Below are positions 30,704 through 40,915 of a DNA stretch of 64,000 bases, one piece after another (within the stretch, counting starts at the first letter, position 1; every line of letters starts with the position of its first letter). The notes below the pieces were generated by a model. The model saw only the letters and a list, made by a program, of their open reading frames with translations, ran no database searches and was not told the DNA's origin. The translations under genes were made by a program, and so were the position numbers. The DNA is from Paraburkholderia sp. BL25I1N1 (GTDB lineage Bacteria > Pseudomonadota > Gammaproteobacteria > Burkholderiales > Burkholderiaceae), in NCBI RefSeq assembly GCF_003002025.1, contig NZ_PVZB01000004.1, forward strand, positions 310,001 through 374,000, read 5' to 3'.

Positions 30704-33283
30704 TCACACTGCGATCGCGCGCAGCAGTTCGGTCTCGACCTGAATTTGCAGGCGGCTGTCCGACAGACCGTGTCCATCCAGCAGGAACACGTCTTCGACG
30801 CGTTCGCCGAGCGTATTGATCCGCGCCGAAGCGACGCCGACCCGATGCTCGGCCAGCACACGCGCGATCGAATAAAGAAGGCCTGGCCGGTCGTTCGCCG
30901 ACACGGACAGGATGTAGTATTGGCCGCGCTCGTCGGCCCGAAGGTCGACGCGCGGGGTAACAGGGAAGGTCCGCGACAGCCGCGACAAACGGCCTTTCGA
31001 CGGCCCGGGGAGCAGGGTGCCGTCACCGGTGAGGCGGGCGGTCAGTTCCTGTTCGACCAGATTGGCAATATCGCGATAATGCACGTCTTCTTCGGTATGC
31101 GCGACGAGGAAATTATCGAGCGCGTACCCATGCCGAGTCGTGCTGACCCGCGCATCGAGCACCGACAGGCCGTTGCGGTCGAAATACGCGCAAATGCCGG
31201 CAAACAGATCCGGCTGATCCTTCACGTACACCAGCACCTGGAGCGCCTCGCCGATCGGCGACGGACGGGCCCGCACGATCGGCGTGGGCGTTTCCACGTG
31301 GCGGTACAGCACCCGTGTTTGCCACGCGATATCCGCCGCGTCGTGACGCAGAAAATAGCCGATGTCGAGCTTGTCCCACAGCGCCTTCTGCGCGCCTTCC
31401 GGCACGGTTTCGAGGCGCAGCAGCGCGAGCGCTTCTTCCTGACGCGACTTCAGCTCCGAATGCGCATCCGGGCGCGCGCCGCCCAGCACGGCGAGCGTGG
31501 CGCGGTACAGGTCTTCCAGCAGCTTGCCTTTCCACGTGTTCCAGACTTTCGGGCTGGTGCCGCGAATATCGGCCACGGTCAGCAGATAGAGCGCCGTGAG
31601 GCGCCGCTCGGTGCCGACCAGTTCGGCGAACCGCTTGATGACCTCCGGGTCGCTCGTGTCCTGCTTTTGCGCGACCTGGCTCATGGTCAGATGTTGCTGA
31701 ACCAGCCACACGACCAGTTCGCCGTCCTCGCCCTCGATGCCGTGATTGCGGCAGAAGCGCCGCGCGTCGGCCATGCCGAGCGTGGAATGGTCGCCGCCAC
31801 GGCCTTTGGCGATGTCGTGAAACAGCGCCGCGACGTACAGCACCCACGGCCGGTCGAAGTTGGCGATCAACTGGCTGCAGAACGGATATTCGTGCGCGTG
31901 CTCGGCCACCGCGAAACGCCGCAGATTGCGCAGCACCATCAGGATGTGCTGGTCGACGGTGTAGACGTGATACAGGTCGTGCTGCATCTGTCCGACAATG
32001 CGCCGGAAGTTCAGCAGGTAACGCCCCAGTACGCTCGTCTGGTTCATCAATCGCAGCGCGTGGGTGATGCCCGCCGGCTGCTTCAGGATGTCCATGAAGA
32101 GGCGCCCGTTTTCCGGATCGCGCCGCCAGTGCTGGTCCATCACGTCGCGGGCGTTGTAAATTGCGCGCAGCGTGCGCGCCGACAGGCCCTTTACGCCGGG
32201 CGTCTGTTCGTACAGCAGGAAGGCCTCGAGGATCGCGTTCGGCTCGCGCTGGAACACGTCGTCGCTGGCGATTTCCAGCATGCCCTGCTTTTCGACGAAG
32301 CGGTCCGACAGCACGCGCGTAATGCCGCTCGTGCTGGGGAAGAGCTGCGCTTCAATGTTCTGGATCAGGATCGTGGCGAGCTGCGTGACCGCCTTGGCGG
32401 ACCAGTAATAGCGGCGCATCAGCTGCTCGCTCGCGCGCTTGGTCGCGGTCGGCTTGTAGCCGAAGCTCTCGGCCACCGCCGTTTGCAGGTCGAACACCAT
32501 GATGTCCTGACGACGCCCGGCAATCACATGCAGCCGGGCGCGCAGCGCCTTCAGGAAACTCTCGTTGCGGCGCAACTCGCGCGCCTCGCGCTCGGTGATC
32601 AGGCCGCGTGCTTCGAGTTCACGCCAGCTGCTGCCGAAACCGGCCGCCTGGGTGATCCACAGGATCAGCTGCAGATCGCGCAGCCCGCCCGGGCTTTCCT
32701 TGATGTTGGGTTCGAGCGAGTAGGGCGTGTCCTGGAATTTCGCGTGGCGCTGGCGCATTTCCAGCACTTTGGCCTGGAAAAAGGCTTTCGGATCGAGCGC
32801 TTCGCGGTAACGCTTCGCGAAGTCGTCAAACAGCTCGGCGCTGCCGGTAATGCGCCGTGCCTCGAGCAGCGAGGTGCGCACCGTGACGTCGTTGGCGGCT
32901 TCTTCGAGGCATTGCGACACACTGCGCACGCTGCTGCCGAGTTCCAGCCCCAAATCCCATGCGAGGCTGATAAAGCGTTCGATGCGTGGTTCGAGGTGCC
33001 CGATCGGCGCGTCGGGCAGCAGGACCAGAATGTCGATATCGGAATGCGGCGCCAATTCGCCGCGCCCGTAGCCGCCTACCGCCACTAGCGCCAGTTCGGG
33101 CGGCAGTTCGCAGGTGTTCCAGGCCGCGCGCAGGGAGTTGTCAGTGGCGCGCGCCAAGGAGGCCATCAACGCGTCGACGTTGGTGGCCGTCCTGAAGCGT
33201 TCCAGCAGTTGGGCTTTGGCCACTTTGTACTCCGCCTTGAGCGACGTGGCAGGGGATTGGGCGACGGCTGGAACACTACTCAT
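30704..33283 (-). CDS. glnD: [Protein-PII] uridylyltransferase / uridylyl-removing enzyme GlnD
   Basis: An 859-residue nitrogen sensor. The nucleotidyltransferase domain carries [17 protein letters not shown] (70-86). A PII-UTase helical linker follows, then the HD domain ([12 protein letters not shown], near 490), and two C-terminal ACT domains (from about 690 and 795) that bind glutamine. It uridylylates PII under nitrogen limitation and deuridylylates it when glutamine is high. It lies 30 bp downstream of map and 6 bp upstream of the pseudouridine synthase gene on the same strand. Confidence 0.97.
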   Translation of the reverse strand: MSSVPAVAQSPATSLKAEYKVAKAQLLERFRTATNVDALMASLARATDNSLRAAWNTCELPPELALVAVGGYGRGELAPHSDIDILVLLPDAPIGHLEPRIERFISLAWDLGLELGSSVRSVSQCLEEAANDVTVRTSLLEARRITGSAELFDDFAKRYREALDPKAFFQAKVLEMRQRHAKFQDTPYSLEPNIKESPGGLRDLQLILWITQAAGFGSSWRELEARGLITEREARELRRNESFLKALRARLHVIAGRRQDIMVFDLQTAVAESFGYKPTATKRASEQLMRRYYWSAKAVTQLATILIQNIEAQLFPSTSGITRVLSDRFVEKQGMLEIASDDVFQREPNAILEAFLLYEQTPGVKGLSARTLRAIYNARDVMDQHWRRDPENGRLFMDILKQPAGITHALRLMNQTSVLGRYLLNFRRIVGQMQHDLYHVYTVDQHILMVLRNLRRFAVAEHAHEYPFCSQLIANFDRPWVLYVAALFHDIAKGRGGDHSTLGMADARRFCRNHGIEGEDGELVVWLVQQHLTMSQVAQKQDTSDPEVIKRFAELVGTERRLTALYLLTVADIRGTSPKVWNTWKGKLLEDLYRATLAVLGGARPDAHSELKSRQEEALALLRLETVPEGAQKALWDKLDIGYFLRHDAADIAWQTRVLYRHVETPTPIVRARPSPIGEALQVLVYVKDQPDLFAGICAYFDRNGLSVLDARVSTTRHGYALDNFLVAHTEEDVHYRDIANLVEQELTARLTGDGTLLPGPSKGRLSRLSRTFPVTPRVDLRADERGQYYILSVSANDRPGLLYSIARVLAEHRVGVASARINTLGERVEDVFLLDGHGLSDSRLQIQVETELLRAIAV

Positions 33284-33313
33284 TGGCAGGGAGGCGCAGA
33301 GGTGGGAAGTCGG

Positions 33314-34123
33314 TCAGGCCGTGGCCGCGACGACCGGCGGACGCGCGGGCGTGCCGGCGGAGACGGTCAGCACGTCGTAGCCGGTTTCGGTGACGAGGAT
33401 CGTATGTTCCCACTGCGCCGACAGGCTGCGGTCTTTGGTCTTGACGGTCCACTGGTCCGGCATGGTGCGAATGTCGCGACGGCCGGCGTTGATCATCGGT
33501 TCGATCGTGAAGATCATGCCGGTTTGCAGTTCGAGCCCGGTGCCGGGACGGCCGTAGTGCAGGATCTGCGGGTCTTCGTGGAATACCGTGCCGATGCCGT
33601 GGCCGCAGTATTCGCGCACCACGCTGTAGCCGTGGCCTTCCGCATGTTTCTGGATCGCGTAACCGATATCGCCGAGATGCGCGCCCGGGCGCACCTGGTC
33701 GATGCCGAGCCACATGCATTCGAAGGTGGTCTGCACGAGCCTCTTGGCCATGATCGAGCCTTCGCCGACGATGAACATGCGGCTGGTGTCGCCGAAATAG
33801 CCTTCCTTGATGACCGTGACGTCGATGTTCAGCGCGTCGCCGTTCTTCAGCGTCTTGTCGCCTGGAATGCCGTGGCAGATCACGTCGTTGACGGAAATGC
33901 AGGTGGCCTTCGGGTAGGGCGGGTAGCCGGGCGGCTGATAGTTCAGCGGCGCCGGAACCGTGCCCTGTTCCTTCAGCATGTATTCGTGACACAGACGGTC
34001 GAGTTCGCCGGTCGTGATGCCGGCGGTGACGAACGGAGTAATGTAGTCGAGCACTTCGCTTGCCAGTTTGCAGGCGACGCGCATTTGCGCGATATCGTGT
34101 TCGTTTTTGAGCGTAATAGCCAT
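33314..34123 (-). CDS. map: Methionine aminopeptidase, type I
   Basis: A 269-residue M24A metallopeptidase. Expected ligands are visible: Asp in NIDVTVIKEGYFGDTSRMF (two Asp), His in REYCGHGIGTVFHEDP, Glu in FTIEPMINAG and Glu in WEHTILVTETG. It removes initiator methionine. It is divergent from rpsB, as in most proteobacteria, and heads map-glnD-pseudouridine synthase. The C-terminal dozen residues (SAGTPARPPVVAATA) are a non-conserved tail. Confidence 0.97.
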   Translation of the reverse strand: MAITLKNEHDIAQMRVACKLASEVLDYITPFVTAGITTGELDRLCHEYMLKEQGTVPAPLNYQPPGYPPYPKATCISVNDVICHGIPGDKTLKNGDALNIDVTVIKEGYFGDTSRMFIVGEGSIMAKRLVQTTFECMWLGIDQVRPGAHLGDIGYAIQKHAEGHGYSVVREYCGHGIGTVFHEDPQILHYGRPGTGLELQTGMIFTIEPMINAGRRDIRTMPDQWTVKTKDRSLSAQWEHTILVTETGYDVLTVSAGTPARPPVVAATA

Positions 34124-34595
34124 GAGTCGGGCCTGAAATGCGATTTATTGCAGGATTATCGCACCATATTCCGGCCGCCGCAGGCTTTTGCGGCCGGACC
34201 GGCGGCTTTCACGGACTCGCATGCGGGCTCGTTCAAAGCGGCCGGCGCTCGCGCGGGTGCAACCCGCAGGCCATCAACAGGGCTACCGGGCAGGTTGAGT
34301 CGTGCAATAGTCGCGTGCTATAATCTTTGGCTAAGTCGATCTCTGTCTTGCAATATTTGTCCACGTGGGCAAAAAAGCGGCACGATTGGCTTCTCATGGC
34401 GCCGGTTGCCTGCACTATGAGGTCATGCAGAAGCGAAAGCAGAGCATACGAAGGCAACGAAAAGGCAACAAAAGGCAGTACACGCAGCAGACTCGCAAGC
34501 CGGCGCACCCAGGGTGTCCGTCGCGTTCAGCCAGAGAGATGGCAGCGCGGCCGATACGGCAGCCGGCTTAAGACCCAACCCTCGCGGAGATTTTC
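34124..34595. other. 472-bp divergent region between map and rpsB; rpsB leader
   Basis: The region carries the rpsB promoter (34295-34324) and, downstream of it, a leader of about 265 bases before the rpsB start. On the minus strand GATAAT (plus 34155-34160) is a possible -10 for map, but no -35 fits well. Short frames in the leader are not convincing genes. rpsB has GGAG 7-9 bases before its ATG. Confidence 0.5.
34295..34324 (+). promoter_or_regulatory. Sigma70-type promoter for rpsB-tsf
   Basis: TTGAGT (34295-34300), an 18-base spacer and a perfect TATAAT (34319-34324). Transcription would begin near 34331, giving an untranslated leader of about 265 bases. This is the best promoter match in the window and stands ahead of a highly expressed gene. 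Confidence 0.7.
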
Positions 34596-35348
34596 ATGGC
34601 AGTTACCATGCGTCAAATGCTGGAAGCCGGTGTCCACTTCGGTCACCAAACGCGCTTCTGGAACCCGAAGATGGCTCCCTTCATTTTCGGTCATCGCAAC
34701 AAGATTCACATTATCAACCTCGAGAAGACGCTGCCGATGTACAACGACGCGCTGAAGTACGCGCGTCAACTGGCAGCCAATCGCGGCACGATCCTGTTCG
34801 TCGGCACGAAGCGTCAATCGCGCGACACGATCGCTGAAGAAGCGCAACGCGCCGGCATGCCGTTCGTCAACGCACGCTGGCTCGGCGGCATGCTGACCAA
34901 CTTCAAGACGCTGAAGGTCTCGATCAAGCGCCTGAAGGACATGGAAGCAGCGCTGGAAGCCGGTGAAACCGAACGCATGAGCAAGAAGGAAGCGCTCCTG
35001 TTCGAACGCGAAATGGCCAAGCTGGTCAAGTCGATCGGCGGCGTGAAAGACATGGGCGGCATTCCGGACGCGATTTTCGTGGTCGACGTCGGCTACCACA
35101 AGATTGCCGTGACCGAAGCGAACAAGCTCGGCATTCCGGTCATCGCCGTGGTCGACACGAACCACTCGCCGGAAGGCATCGACTACGTGATCCCGGGTAA
35201 CGACGACGCCTCGAAGGCTGTCGCTCTGTACACGGCTGGCGTGGCTGACGCGATCGTCGAAGGCCGTGCGAACGCGGTCAACGAAGTGGTGCAAGCTGCA
35301 CGTGGTGGCGACGGCGACGAGTTCGTCGAGGTCAACTCGGAAGCGTAA
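34596..35348 (+). CDS. rpsB: 30S ribosomal protein S2
   Basis: A 250-residue uS2 protein. The N-terminal [20 protein letters not shown] and the central [12 protein letters not shown] and [19 protein letters not shown] segments are diagnostic. It sits on the 30S head/body junction near uS3 and uS5. It heads the long plus-strand cluster and is followed by an intrinsic terminator before tsf. Codon choice is visibly more restricted than in flanking genes, as expected for high expression. Confidence 0.98.
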   Translation: MAVTMRQMLEAGVHFGHQTRFWNPKMAPFIFGHRNKIHIINLEKTLPMYNDALKYARQLAANRGTILFVGTKRQSRDTIAEEAQRAGMPFVNARWLGGMLTNFKTLKVSIKRLKDMEAALEAGETERMSKKEALLFEREMAKLVKSIGGVKDMGGIPDAIFVVDVGYHKIAVTEANKLGIPVIAVVDTNHSPEGIDYVIPGNDDASKAVALYTAGVADAIVEGRANAVNEVVQAARGGDGDEFVEVNSEA

Positions 35349-35366
35349 AGCTGCCCCGTGTCCGGC

Positions 35367-35400
35367 AAAAAAGGGGGCTTTCTACAGGCCCCCTTTTTTT
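35367..35400 (+). terminator. Intrinsic terminator/attenuator between rpsB and tsf
   Basis: GGGGGC (35373-35378) pairs with GCCCCC (35388-35393), extended by A6/T6, and is followed by T7 ending at 35400. It begins 19 bp after the rpsB stop. As in other bacteria it probably gives partial termination so that S2 is made in excess of EF-Ts. Confidence 0.85.
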
Positions 35401-35553
35401 AAGCCGCGACATTATAGTGGGGCGCTGCCGGCAGTGTCGGACGCAGCGCTCAACGCGTCCTCCGTAAAAAATACGGTAAACGCTGAAACGAATTCTTGCC
35501 GCCGGCATCGAAGTGCGGGCGGTGTGTGACAGACGGAACTCAAGGAGCAAATG

Positions 35554-36435
35554 ATGGCGGCAATTACCGCAAGCATGGTTGCAGAACTGCGCGCAAAGAC
35601 CGACGCGCCGATGATGGAATGCAAGAAGGCGCTGACGGAAGCCGACGGCGACATGGCGCGCGCTGAAGAGCTGCTGCGCGTGAAGCTGGGCAACAAGGCC
35701 AGCAAGGCTGCATCGCGCGTGACGGCTGAAGGCGTGGTTGCCTCGTTTATCGGCGGCAACGCGGGTTCGCTGGTCGAGCTGAACTGCGAAACCGACTTCG
35801 TTTCGAAGAACGACGACTTCCTGGGTTTCTCGAAGAAAGTCGCTGAACTGGTCGCCACGCAAAATCCGGCTGACGTCGCAGCGCTGGCTGCACTCCCGCT
35901 GGACGGCTCGACGGTCGACGCAGTGCGTCTGGCGCTGGTCGGCAAGATCGGTGAAAACCTGTCGATCCGCCGTTTCGTGCGCTTCGAAACCTCGAACAAG
36001 CTGGCAGCGTACCTGCACGGCACGCGTATCGGCGTGCTGGTCGAGTACACCGGCGCGGACGAGCAGGTCGGCAAGGACGTCGCGATGCACATCGCCGCGA
36101 TGAAGCCGGTTTCGCTGTCGTCGGACGACGTGCCGGCGGACCTGATCGCCAAGGAACGCAGCATTGCTGAGCAGAAGGCTGCCGAATCGGGCAAGCCGGC
36201 TGAAATCGTCGCCAAGATGGTCGACGGCAGCGTGCAGAAGTACCTGAAGGAAGTGTCGCTGCTGAACCAGACGTTCGTTAAGAACGACAAGCAGACGATC
36301 GAACAGATGCTGAAGGCCCGCAACTCGAGCGTGCAGAAGTTCGCGCTGTTCGTGGTCGGCGAAGGCATCGAGAAGAAGCAGGACGACTTCGCAGCTGAAG
36401 TGGCCGCTCAAGTCGCTGCTGCAAAGCAACAATAA
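35554..36435 (+). CDS. tsf: Translation elongation factor Ts
   Basis: A 293-residue EF-Tu nucleotide exchange factor. Two adjacent ATGs (35551 and 35554) exist; I chose the second because AAGGAG is then at better spacing and the family begins [13 protein letters not shown]. The core [10 protein letters not shown] motif that contacts EF-Tu is present (about residues 81-90), as are the N-terminal [12 protein letters not shown] and the C-terminal coiled region. It follows the rpsB terminator by about 150 bp, where a secondary promoter may lie. Confidence 0.98.
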   Translation: MAAITASMVAELRAKTDAPMMECKKALTEADGDMARAEELLRVKLGNKASKAASRVTAEGVVASFIGGNAGSLVELNCETDFVSKNDDFLGFSKKVAELVATQNPADVAALAALPLDGSTVDAVRLALVGKIGENLSIRRFVRFETSNKLAAYLHGTRIGVLVEYTGADEQVGKDVAMHIAAMKPVSLSSDDVPADLIAKERSIAEQKAAESGKPAEIVAKMVDGSVQKYLKEVSLLNQTFVKNDKQTIEQMLKARNSSVQKFALFVVGEGIEKKQDDFAAEVAAQVAAAKQQ

Positions 36436-36656
36436 GTCTTACCTAAGCAGCAACTGTTGTATCGTTGGACCCGCGGCGGAGCAAGACTTTGCCGCGGTCG
36501 GCAGCGCCGCAAGGCTGCGCGCGGGTTGACCCTCGCCGCGCAGCCGCCGCTGGCGAACCCAGGGTTCGTCAATTTGGCGACGCTTGCCCGAATCAGCATT
36601 TCACCCCTACATTAGTCCCTTGTTGTTGCCCTGTTCTGCGCGATCTGGATACCCCT

Positions 36657-37370
36657 ATGCCCACTGCCTATAAACGCGTCCTGCTCAAACTCTCCGGTGA
36701 AGCTCTGATGGGCGACGATGCCTTTGGCATCAATCGCGCAACCATCGAACGAATGGTGGCGGACGTGGCCGAAGTGGTCCGTCTCGGAACGCAGCTGGCC
36801 GTGGTGATCGGCGGCGGCAATATTTTCCGCGGCGTCGCGGGCGGCGCGGCGGGTATGGATCGCGCCACGGCGGACTACATGGGCATGCTGGCCACCATGA
36901 TGAACGCGCTGGCGCTGCAGGATGCCATGCGCCACGCCGGCATCGAGGCGCGCGTGCAATCGGCGCTGCGCATGGACCAGGTGGTCGAGCCGTACATCCG
37001 GCCCCGCGCGATTCGCCAGCTCGAAGAAGGCAAAGTCGTGATTTTCGCGGCCGGCACCGGCAACCCGTTCTTCACGACCGACACGGCCGCCGCTCTGCGC
37101 GGCTCGGAAATCGGCGCGGAAGTCGTGCTGAAAGCAACCAAGGTGGACGGCGTGTATTCCGCCGACCCGAAGAAAGACCCGAGCGCGACGCGTTACACCA
37201 CGATCAGTTTCGACGAGGCGATCGGCCGCAATCTGCAAGTGATGGACGCCACGGCATTCGCGCTGTGCCGCGACCAGAAACTGCCGATCCGGGTGTTTTC
37301 GATCGTCAAACCGGGCGCGCTCAAGCGCATCGTACAAGGCGACGACGAGGGTACCCTCGTCCACGTGTAA
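36657..37370 (+). CDS. pyrH: Uridylate kinase (UMP kinase) PyrH
   Basis: A 237-residue amino-acid-kinase-fold enzyme starting at ATG 36657 ([19 protein letters not shown]). [10 protein letters not shown] binds the phosphate, the [15 protein letters not shown] loop binds UMP, and MDATAFALC is a family signature. It forms UDP from UMP and is hexameric. No clear Shine-Dalgarno is visible before this ATG, and upstream in-frame sequence (from 36465) is not conserved. A 221-bp gap from tsf has a possible promoter (TTGCCC, 18 bp, TACATT at 36584-36613). Confidence 0.96.
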   Translation: MPTAYKRVLLKLSGEALMGDDAFGINRATIERMVADVAEVVRLGTQLAVVIGGGNIFRGVAGGAAGMDRATADYMGMLATMMNALALQDAMRHAGIEARVQSALRMDQVVEPYIRPRAIRQLEEGKVVIFAAGTGNPFFTTDTAAALRGSEIGAEVVLKATKVDGVYSADPKKDPSATRYTTISFDEAIGRNLQVMDATAFALCRDQKLPIRVFSIVKPGALKRIVQGDDEGTLVHV

Positions 37371-37470
37371 ACTCTCGTTCACATAACGTGGGCTTTAGCG
37401 CGAGCCCGAGCCGCCGCATCTTGCGCGCGCTGGCCGGCTCGCACCGTTTTGAAGGTTCGGAGGTTTAAAA

Positions 37471-38031
37471 ATGTCTGTGGCTGATATCAGGAAGGGCGCT
37501 GAACAAAAGATGCAGCGTTCCATCGACGCGTTCAAGAACGACCTGTCGAAGATCCGCACGGGCCGTGCACACACGGGCCTGCTCGATCACATCCAGTGCG
37601 ATTACTACGGTTCGCCGGTGCCCATTTCGCAGGTCGCGAATCTGACGCTGATCGACGCGCGCACGATCGGCGTGCAGCCGTGGGAAAAGAAGATGGTGCA
37701 GGTCGTCGAAAAGGCGATCCGCGAATCGGACCTGGGTCTGAACCCGGCCACGCAAGGCGACGTGATCCGCGTGCCGATGCCCGCGCTGACCGAAGAGCGC
37801 CGCCGCGAATTGACCAAAGTGGTCAAGAGCGAAGCGGAAACGGCCAAGGTCGCGGTGCGCAATCTGCGCCGCGACGCCAACGAGCAACTGAAAAAGCTCG
37901 TGAAAGACAAGGAAATTTCGGAAGACGACGAGCGTCGTGCAGGTGACGACGTGCAGAAGCTGACGGACAAGTTCGTCGCCGAAATCGACAAGCTCGTCGT
38001 GACGAAAGAAGCCGAGATCATGACGGTCTGA
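37471..38031 (+). CDS. frr: Ribosome recycling factor
   Basis: A 186-residue tRNA-mimic. The three-helix bundle begins [21 protein letters not shown] and ends in [19 protein letters not shown], and the [11 protein letters not shown] helix is family-typical. It splits post-termination ribosomes with EF-G. GGAGG is 7-11 bases before the ATG. It lies 100 bp after pyrH, the standard order. Confidence 0.98.
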
Positions 38032-38094
38032 GGCCGGCCGCTCAGCTGCTCACGTTCTCCACTTCTTTTATTTGCAGTCACTGTCCCGACGGCC

Positions 38095-38877
38095 ATGACC
38101 TATACCAGCTCAACCGTGCGCGTGCCTGATGTCGCCGCGGTGCCGCGACATATCGCGATCATCATGGACGGCAACGGCCGTTGGGCCACCCAGCGGCGCT
38201 TGCCGCGCGTGGCGGGCCATACGCGCGGCGTCGACGCGGTGCGTGCGGCCGTCGAGGCGTGCGCCCGTCAGGGTGTCGAATATCTGACGCTGTTCGCCTT
38301 CAGCTCGGAAAACTGGCGCCGTCCGAACGAGGAAGTCTCGTTCCTGATGCGCCTGTTCGTGACCGCGCTGGAGCGCGAGATCGGCAAGCTGCATGCGAAT
38401 GGCATCCGCTTGCGCGTGGTGGGCGACCTGGCCCGCTTCGATACGCGCATCCGCGACCTGATCAAGCGCGCGGAGACCAAGACCGCGCGCAATACCCGTC
38501 TCACACTCACGATTGCCGCGAATTACGGCGGCCGCTGGGACATCATGCAGGCCACCCGCAAGCTCGCCGAACAGTCGGCGCTGGCGGGCAAGGCGGTCGA
38601 GGTGACCGAAGATTCGTTCGCCGAACACCTCTCCATGGCTTATGCGCCCGAGCCGGATCTCTTCATCCGCACCGGCGGCGAGCGCCGCGTCAGCAACTTC
38701 CTGCTGTGGCAACTCGCCTACACCGAGTTCTACTTCACCGACACGTTCTGGCCGGATTTCGACGCCGACGCCCTCGGCCACGCCATCGCTTCGTACGCGG
38801 AGCGCGAACGCCGCTTCGGCCGCACCAGTGCTCAACTCGAGCCGCAATCGCAAAACGTCGATTCGCTTCCATGCTAA
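38095..38877 (+). CDS. uppS: Undecaprenyl diphosphate synthase UppS (isoprenyl transferase)
   Basis: A 260-residue cis-prenyltransferase. The catalytic Asp25 lies in [30 protein letters not shown] and the C-terminal [19 protein letters not shown] motifs are intact. It makes the C55 lipid carrier precursor for peptidoglycan and LPS. Its last codons overlap the cdsA start by 7 bp. Confidence 0.97.
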   Translation: MTYTSSTVRVPDVAAVPRHIAIIMDGNGRWATQRRLPRVAGHTRGVDAVRAAVEACARQGVEYLTLFAFSSENWRRPNEEVSFLMRLFVTALEREIGKLHANGIRLRVVGDLARFDTRIRDLIKRAETKTARNTRLTLTIAANYGGRWDIMQATRKLAEQSALAGKAVEVTEDSFAEHLSMAYAPEPDLFIRTGGERRVSNFLLWQLAYTEFYFTDTFWPDFDADALGHAIASYAERERRFGRTSAQLEPQSQNVDSLPC

Positions 38878-39692
38878 AAACCCGTGTCATCACGGCGATC
38901 ATCCTGCTGGCAGTGTTCCTGCCGGTCACGTTGTTCGCGCCGGTGGGCGCGTTCGGCGCGCTGATCGCTTTTGTCGTCGTGTTCGCCGCGTGGGAGTGGG
39001 CGCGCCTGCTCAAGCTGGGCGGCGCGGGCCCGGTCATTTACGCGCTGATCGCCGCAGTGGCGCTGGTGGCCAGCACGCGTCTCGGTACCGGCATCGAACA
39101 AGCCAGACCGCTCTTTGAAGCGGCCGCTATTTTCTGGGTGATCGCCGGCCCGTTCGTGCTGCTGCGCAAGCCCACGCTCGCGCAGGGCGCCTGGCGTTCC
39201 TTCCTGTTTCTTGCCGGCATTGTGGTATTCGTCGCGTGCTGGCATGCTCTCGTCGCCGCGCGCGTGCAGGGTGTGCCATTCGTGCTGTCGCTGCTGCTAT
39301 TGGTATGGCTGGCCGATATCGGCGCATACTTCTCCGGAAAAGCGTTTGGAAAACACAAGCTGGCGCCTGCCATCAGTCCGGGTAAGACCTGGGAGGGCGC
39401 GATCGGCGGCTGGCTGGTGGTGATGATCGTCGCGGCGGCGGCGGTCTTTTTGCATGCGTTCGAGCCGACCCTGTATTCTGCGCTGCTGGCGCATTGGGGC
39501 GCCGTGCGCACGCTGCTCGCGCTGACCTTGCTGGTGGCATTCAGCGTGGTGGGCGACCTGTTCGAATCGATGATGAAACGCCAGGCCGGTGTGAAAGATT
39601 CAAGCGGCCTGTTGCCGGGGCACGGTGGCGTGCTCGACCGCATCGATGCCTTGTTGCCGGTGCTGCCGCTTGCCATGCTGCTGCTCGGCTAG
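38871..39692 (+). CDS. cdsA: Phosphatidate cytidylyltransferase CdsA
   Basis: A 273-residue membrane enzyme with about eight helices starting at ATG 38871, inside the uppS stop region (ATGCTAA). The C-terminal CDS signature is present: [21 protein letters not shown], then [13 protein letters not shown]. It makes CDP-diacylglycerol from phosphatidate and CTP. A longer in-frame extension upstream lies within uppS and is a shadow. Confidence 0.97.
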   Translation: MLKTRVITAIILLAVFLPVTLFAPVGAFGALIAFVVVFAAWEWARLLKLGGAGPVIYALIAAVALVASTRLGTGIEQARPLFEAAAIFWVIAGPFVLLRKPTLAQGAWRSFLFLAGIVVFVACWHALVAARVQGVPFVLSLLLLVWLADIGAYFSGKAFGKHKLAPAISPGKTWEGAIGGWLVVMIVAAAAVFLHAFEPTLYSALLAHWGAVRTLLALTLLVAFSVVGDLFESMMKRQAGVKDSSGLLPGHGGVLDRIDALLPVLPLAMLLLG

Positions 39693-39702
39693 AGAAAGAG
39701 AT

Positions 39703-40908
39703 ATGCAAAAACGTCTGACATTGCTCGGTTCCACGGGCTCGATTGGAGACAGCACGCTCGACGTCGTCGCGCGTCATCCCGAGCGCTTTTCGGTTTATGC
39801 GCTGAGCGCGCATCGCAACGGCGACAAGCTCGTCGAGCAATGCCTGCGCTTTCAGCCCGAAGTCGCGGTGGTCGGCGACGCCGATACGGCTGCCAGCGTC
39901 GCGGCGAAATTGCGCGAAGCGGGTTGCAAGACCGAGGTCACGTATGGACCGCAAGCGCTCGTCGACGTGTCGAAGAGCGACGGCTGCGATACGGTGGTCG
40001 CGGCGATCGTCGGCGCGGCCGGCCTGGCGCCGAGTCTTGCCGCAGCGCGCGCGGGCAAACGCATCCTGCTTGCCAACAAGGAAGCGCTGGTCATGTCCGG
40101 CGCGATCTTCATGGACGCGGTGCGCGACAACGGCGCCGTGCTGCTGCCGGTCGACAGCGAACACAACGCGATTTTCCAGTGCCTGCCGCGCGAGGCCGCG
40201 CTGCACGGCGGCGTCTCCAAGATCATTCTGACCGCGTCGGGCGGCCCGTTCCGCACGCGCGAACCGGCGACGCTCGTCGACGTCACGCCGGACGAAGCCT
40301 GTAAGCATCCGAACTGGGTCATGGGCCGCAAGATTTCGGTCGACTCGGCCACCATGATGAACAAGGGCCTCGAAGTGATCGAGGCACACTGGCTGTTCGA
40401 TCTGCCGGGCGAGCGCATCGAGGTGCTGATTCACCCGCAAAGCGTGATTCACTCGATGGTGTCCTACGCCGACGGCTCGGTGCTCGCCCAACTGGGCAAT
40501 CCCGACATGCGCACGCCGATCGCGCATGCGCTGGCGTTTCCGGATCGCGTCGATTCGGGCGTGGCGCAACTCGATCTGCTGCAGGTCGCGTCCCTCTCGT
40601 TCGAAAAGCCGGATTACACGCGCTTTCCGTGTCTTGCTCTCGCAGTGAAGGCGCTGGCCGAGGGCGGCCTGGCGAGCGCGGCGCTGAACGCCGCGAATGA
40701 AATCGCGGTCGAAGCGTTCCTCGCGCGCCAGATCGGTTTCATGGCGATCGCCCAGGTGGTCGACGCGGTGCTCAGCGCATTGCCGAACCGCAGCGCGCAC
40801 GCGCTCGAAGACGTGATCGAAGCGGATGCCGCCGCGCGTCGCGCCGCTGCCGAATTCATCGCGCGTCTGCCCGACGGCGCCCGTCGCACGGAACGCGCCG
40901 TCCAGTGA
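39703..40908 (+). CDS. dxr: 1-Deoxy-D-xylulose 5-phosphate reductoisomerase
   Basis: A 401-residue enzyme starting at ATG 39703. The NADPH loop GSTGSIG is at residues 9-15. NKEALVMSG binds the metal/substrate, and [20 protein letters not shown] holds the catalytic flexible region. It makes MEP for isoprenoid synthesis, feeding uppS upstream. GAAAGAG precedes the ATG. It lies 10 bp from cdsA and 7 bp from rseP. Confidence 0.97.
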   Translation: MQKRLTLLGSTGSIGDSTLDVVARHPERFSVYALSAHRNGDKLVEQCLRFQPEVAVVGDADTAASVAAKLREAGCKTEVTYGPQALVDVSKSDGCDTVVAAIVGAAGLAPSLAAARAGKRILLANKEALVMSGAIFMDAVRDNGAVLLPVDSEHNAIFQCLPREAALHGGVSKIILTASGGPFRTREPATLVDVTPDEACKHPNWVMGRKISVDSATMMNKGLEVIEAHWLFDLPGERIEVLIHPQSVIHSMVSYADGSVLAQLGNPDMRTPIAHALAFPDRVDSGVAQLDLLQVASLSFEKPDYTRFPCLALAVKALAEGGLASAALNAANEIAVEAFLARQIGFMAIAQVVDAVLSALPNRSAHALEDVIEADAAARRAAAEFIARLPDGARRTERAVQ

Positions 40909-40915
40909 GGCGCTC

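Noticed and set aside
29259..30743. Plus-strand Ser/Arg-rich frame of 494 codons opposite the pseudouridine synthase tail
   Set aside because: The minus-strand frame runs continuously into an intact enzyme domain, whereas the plus frame ends without any domain and overlaps the end of glnD.
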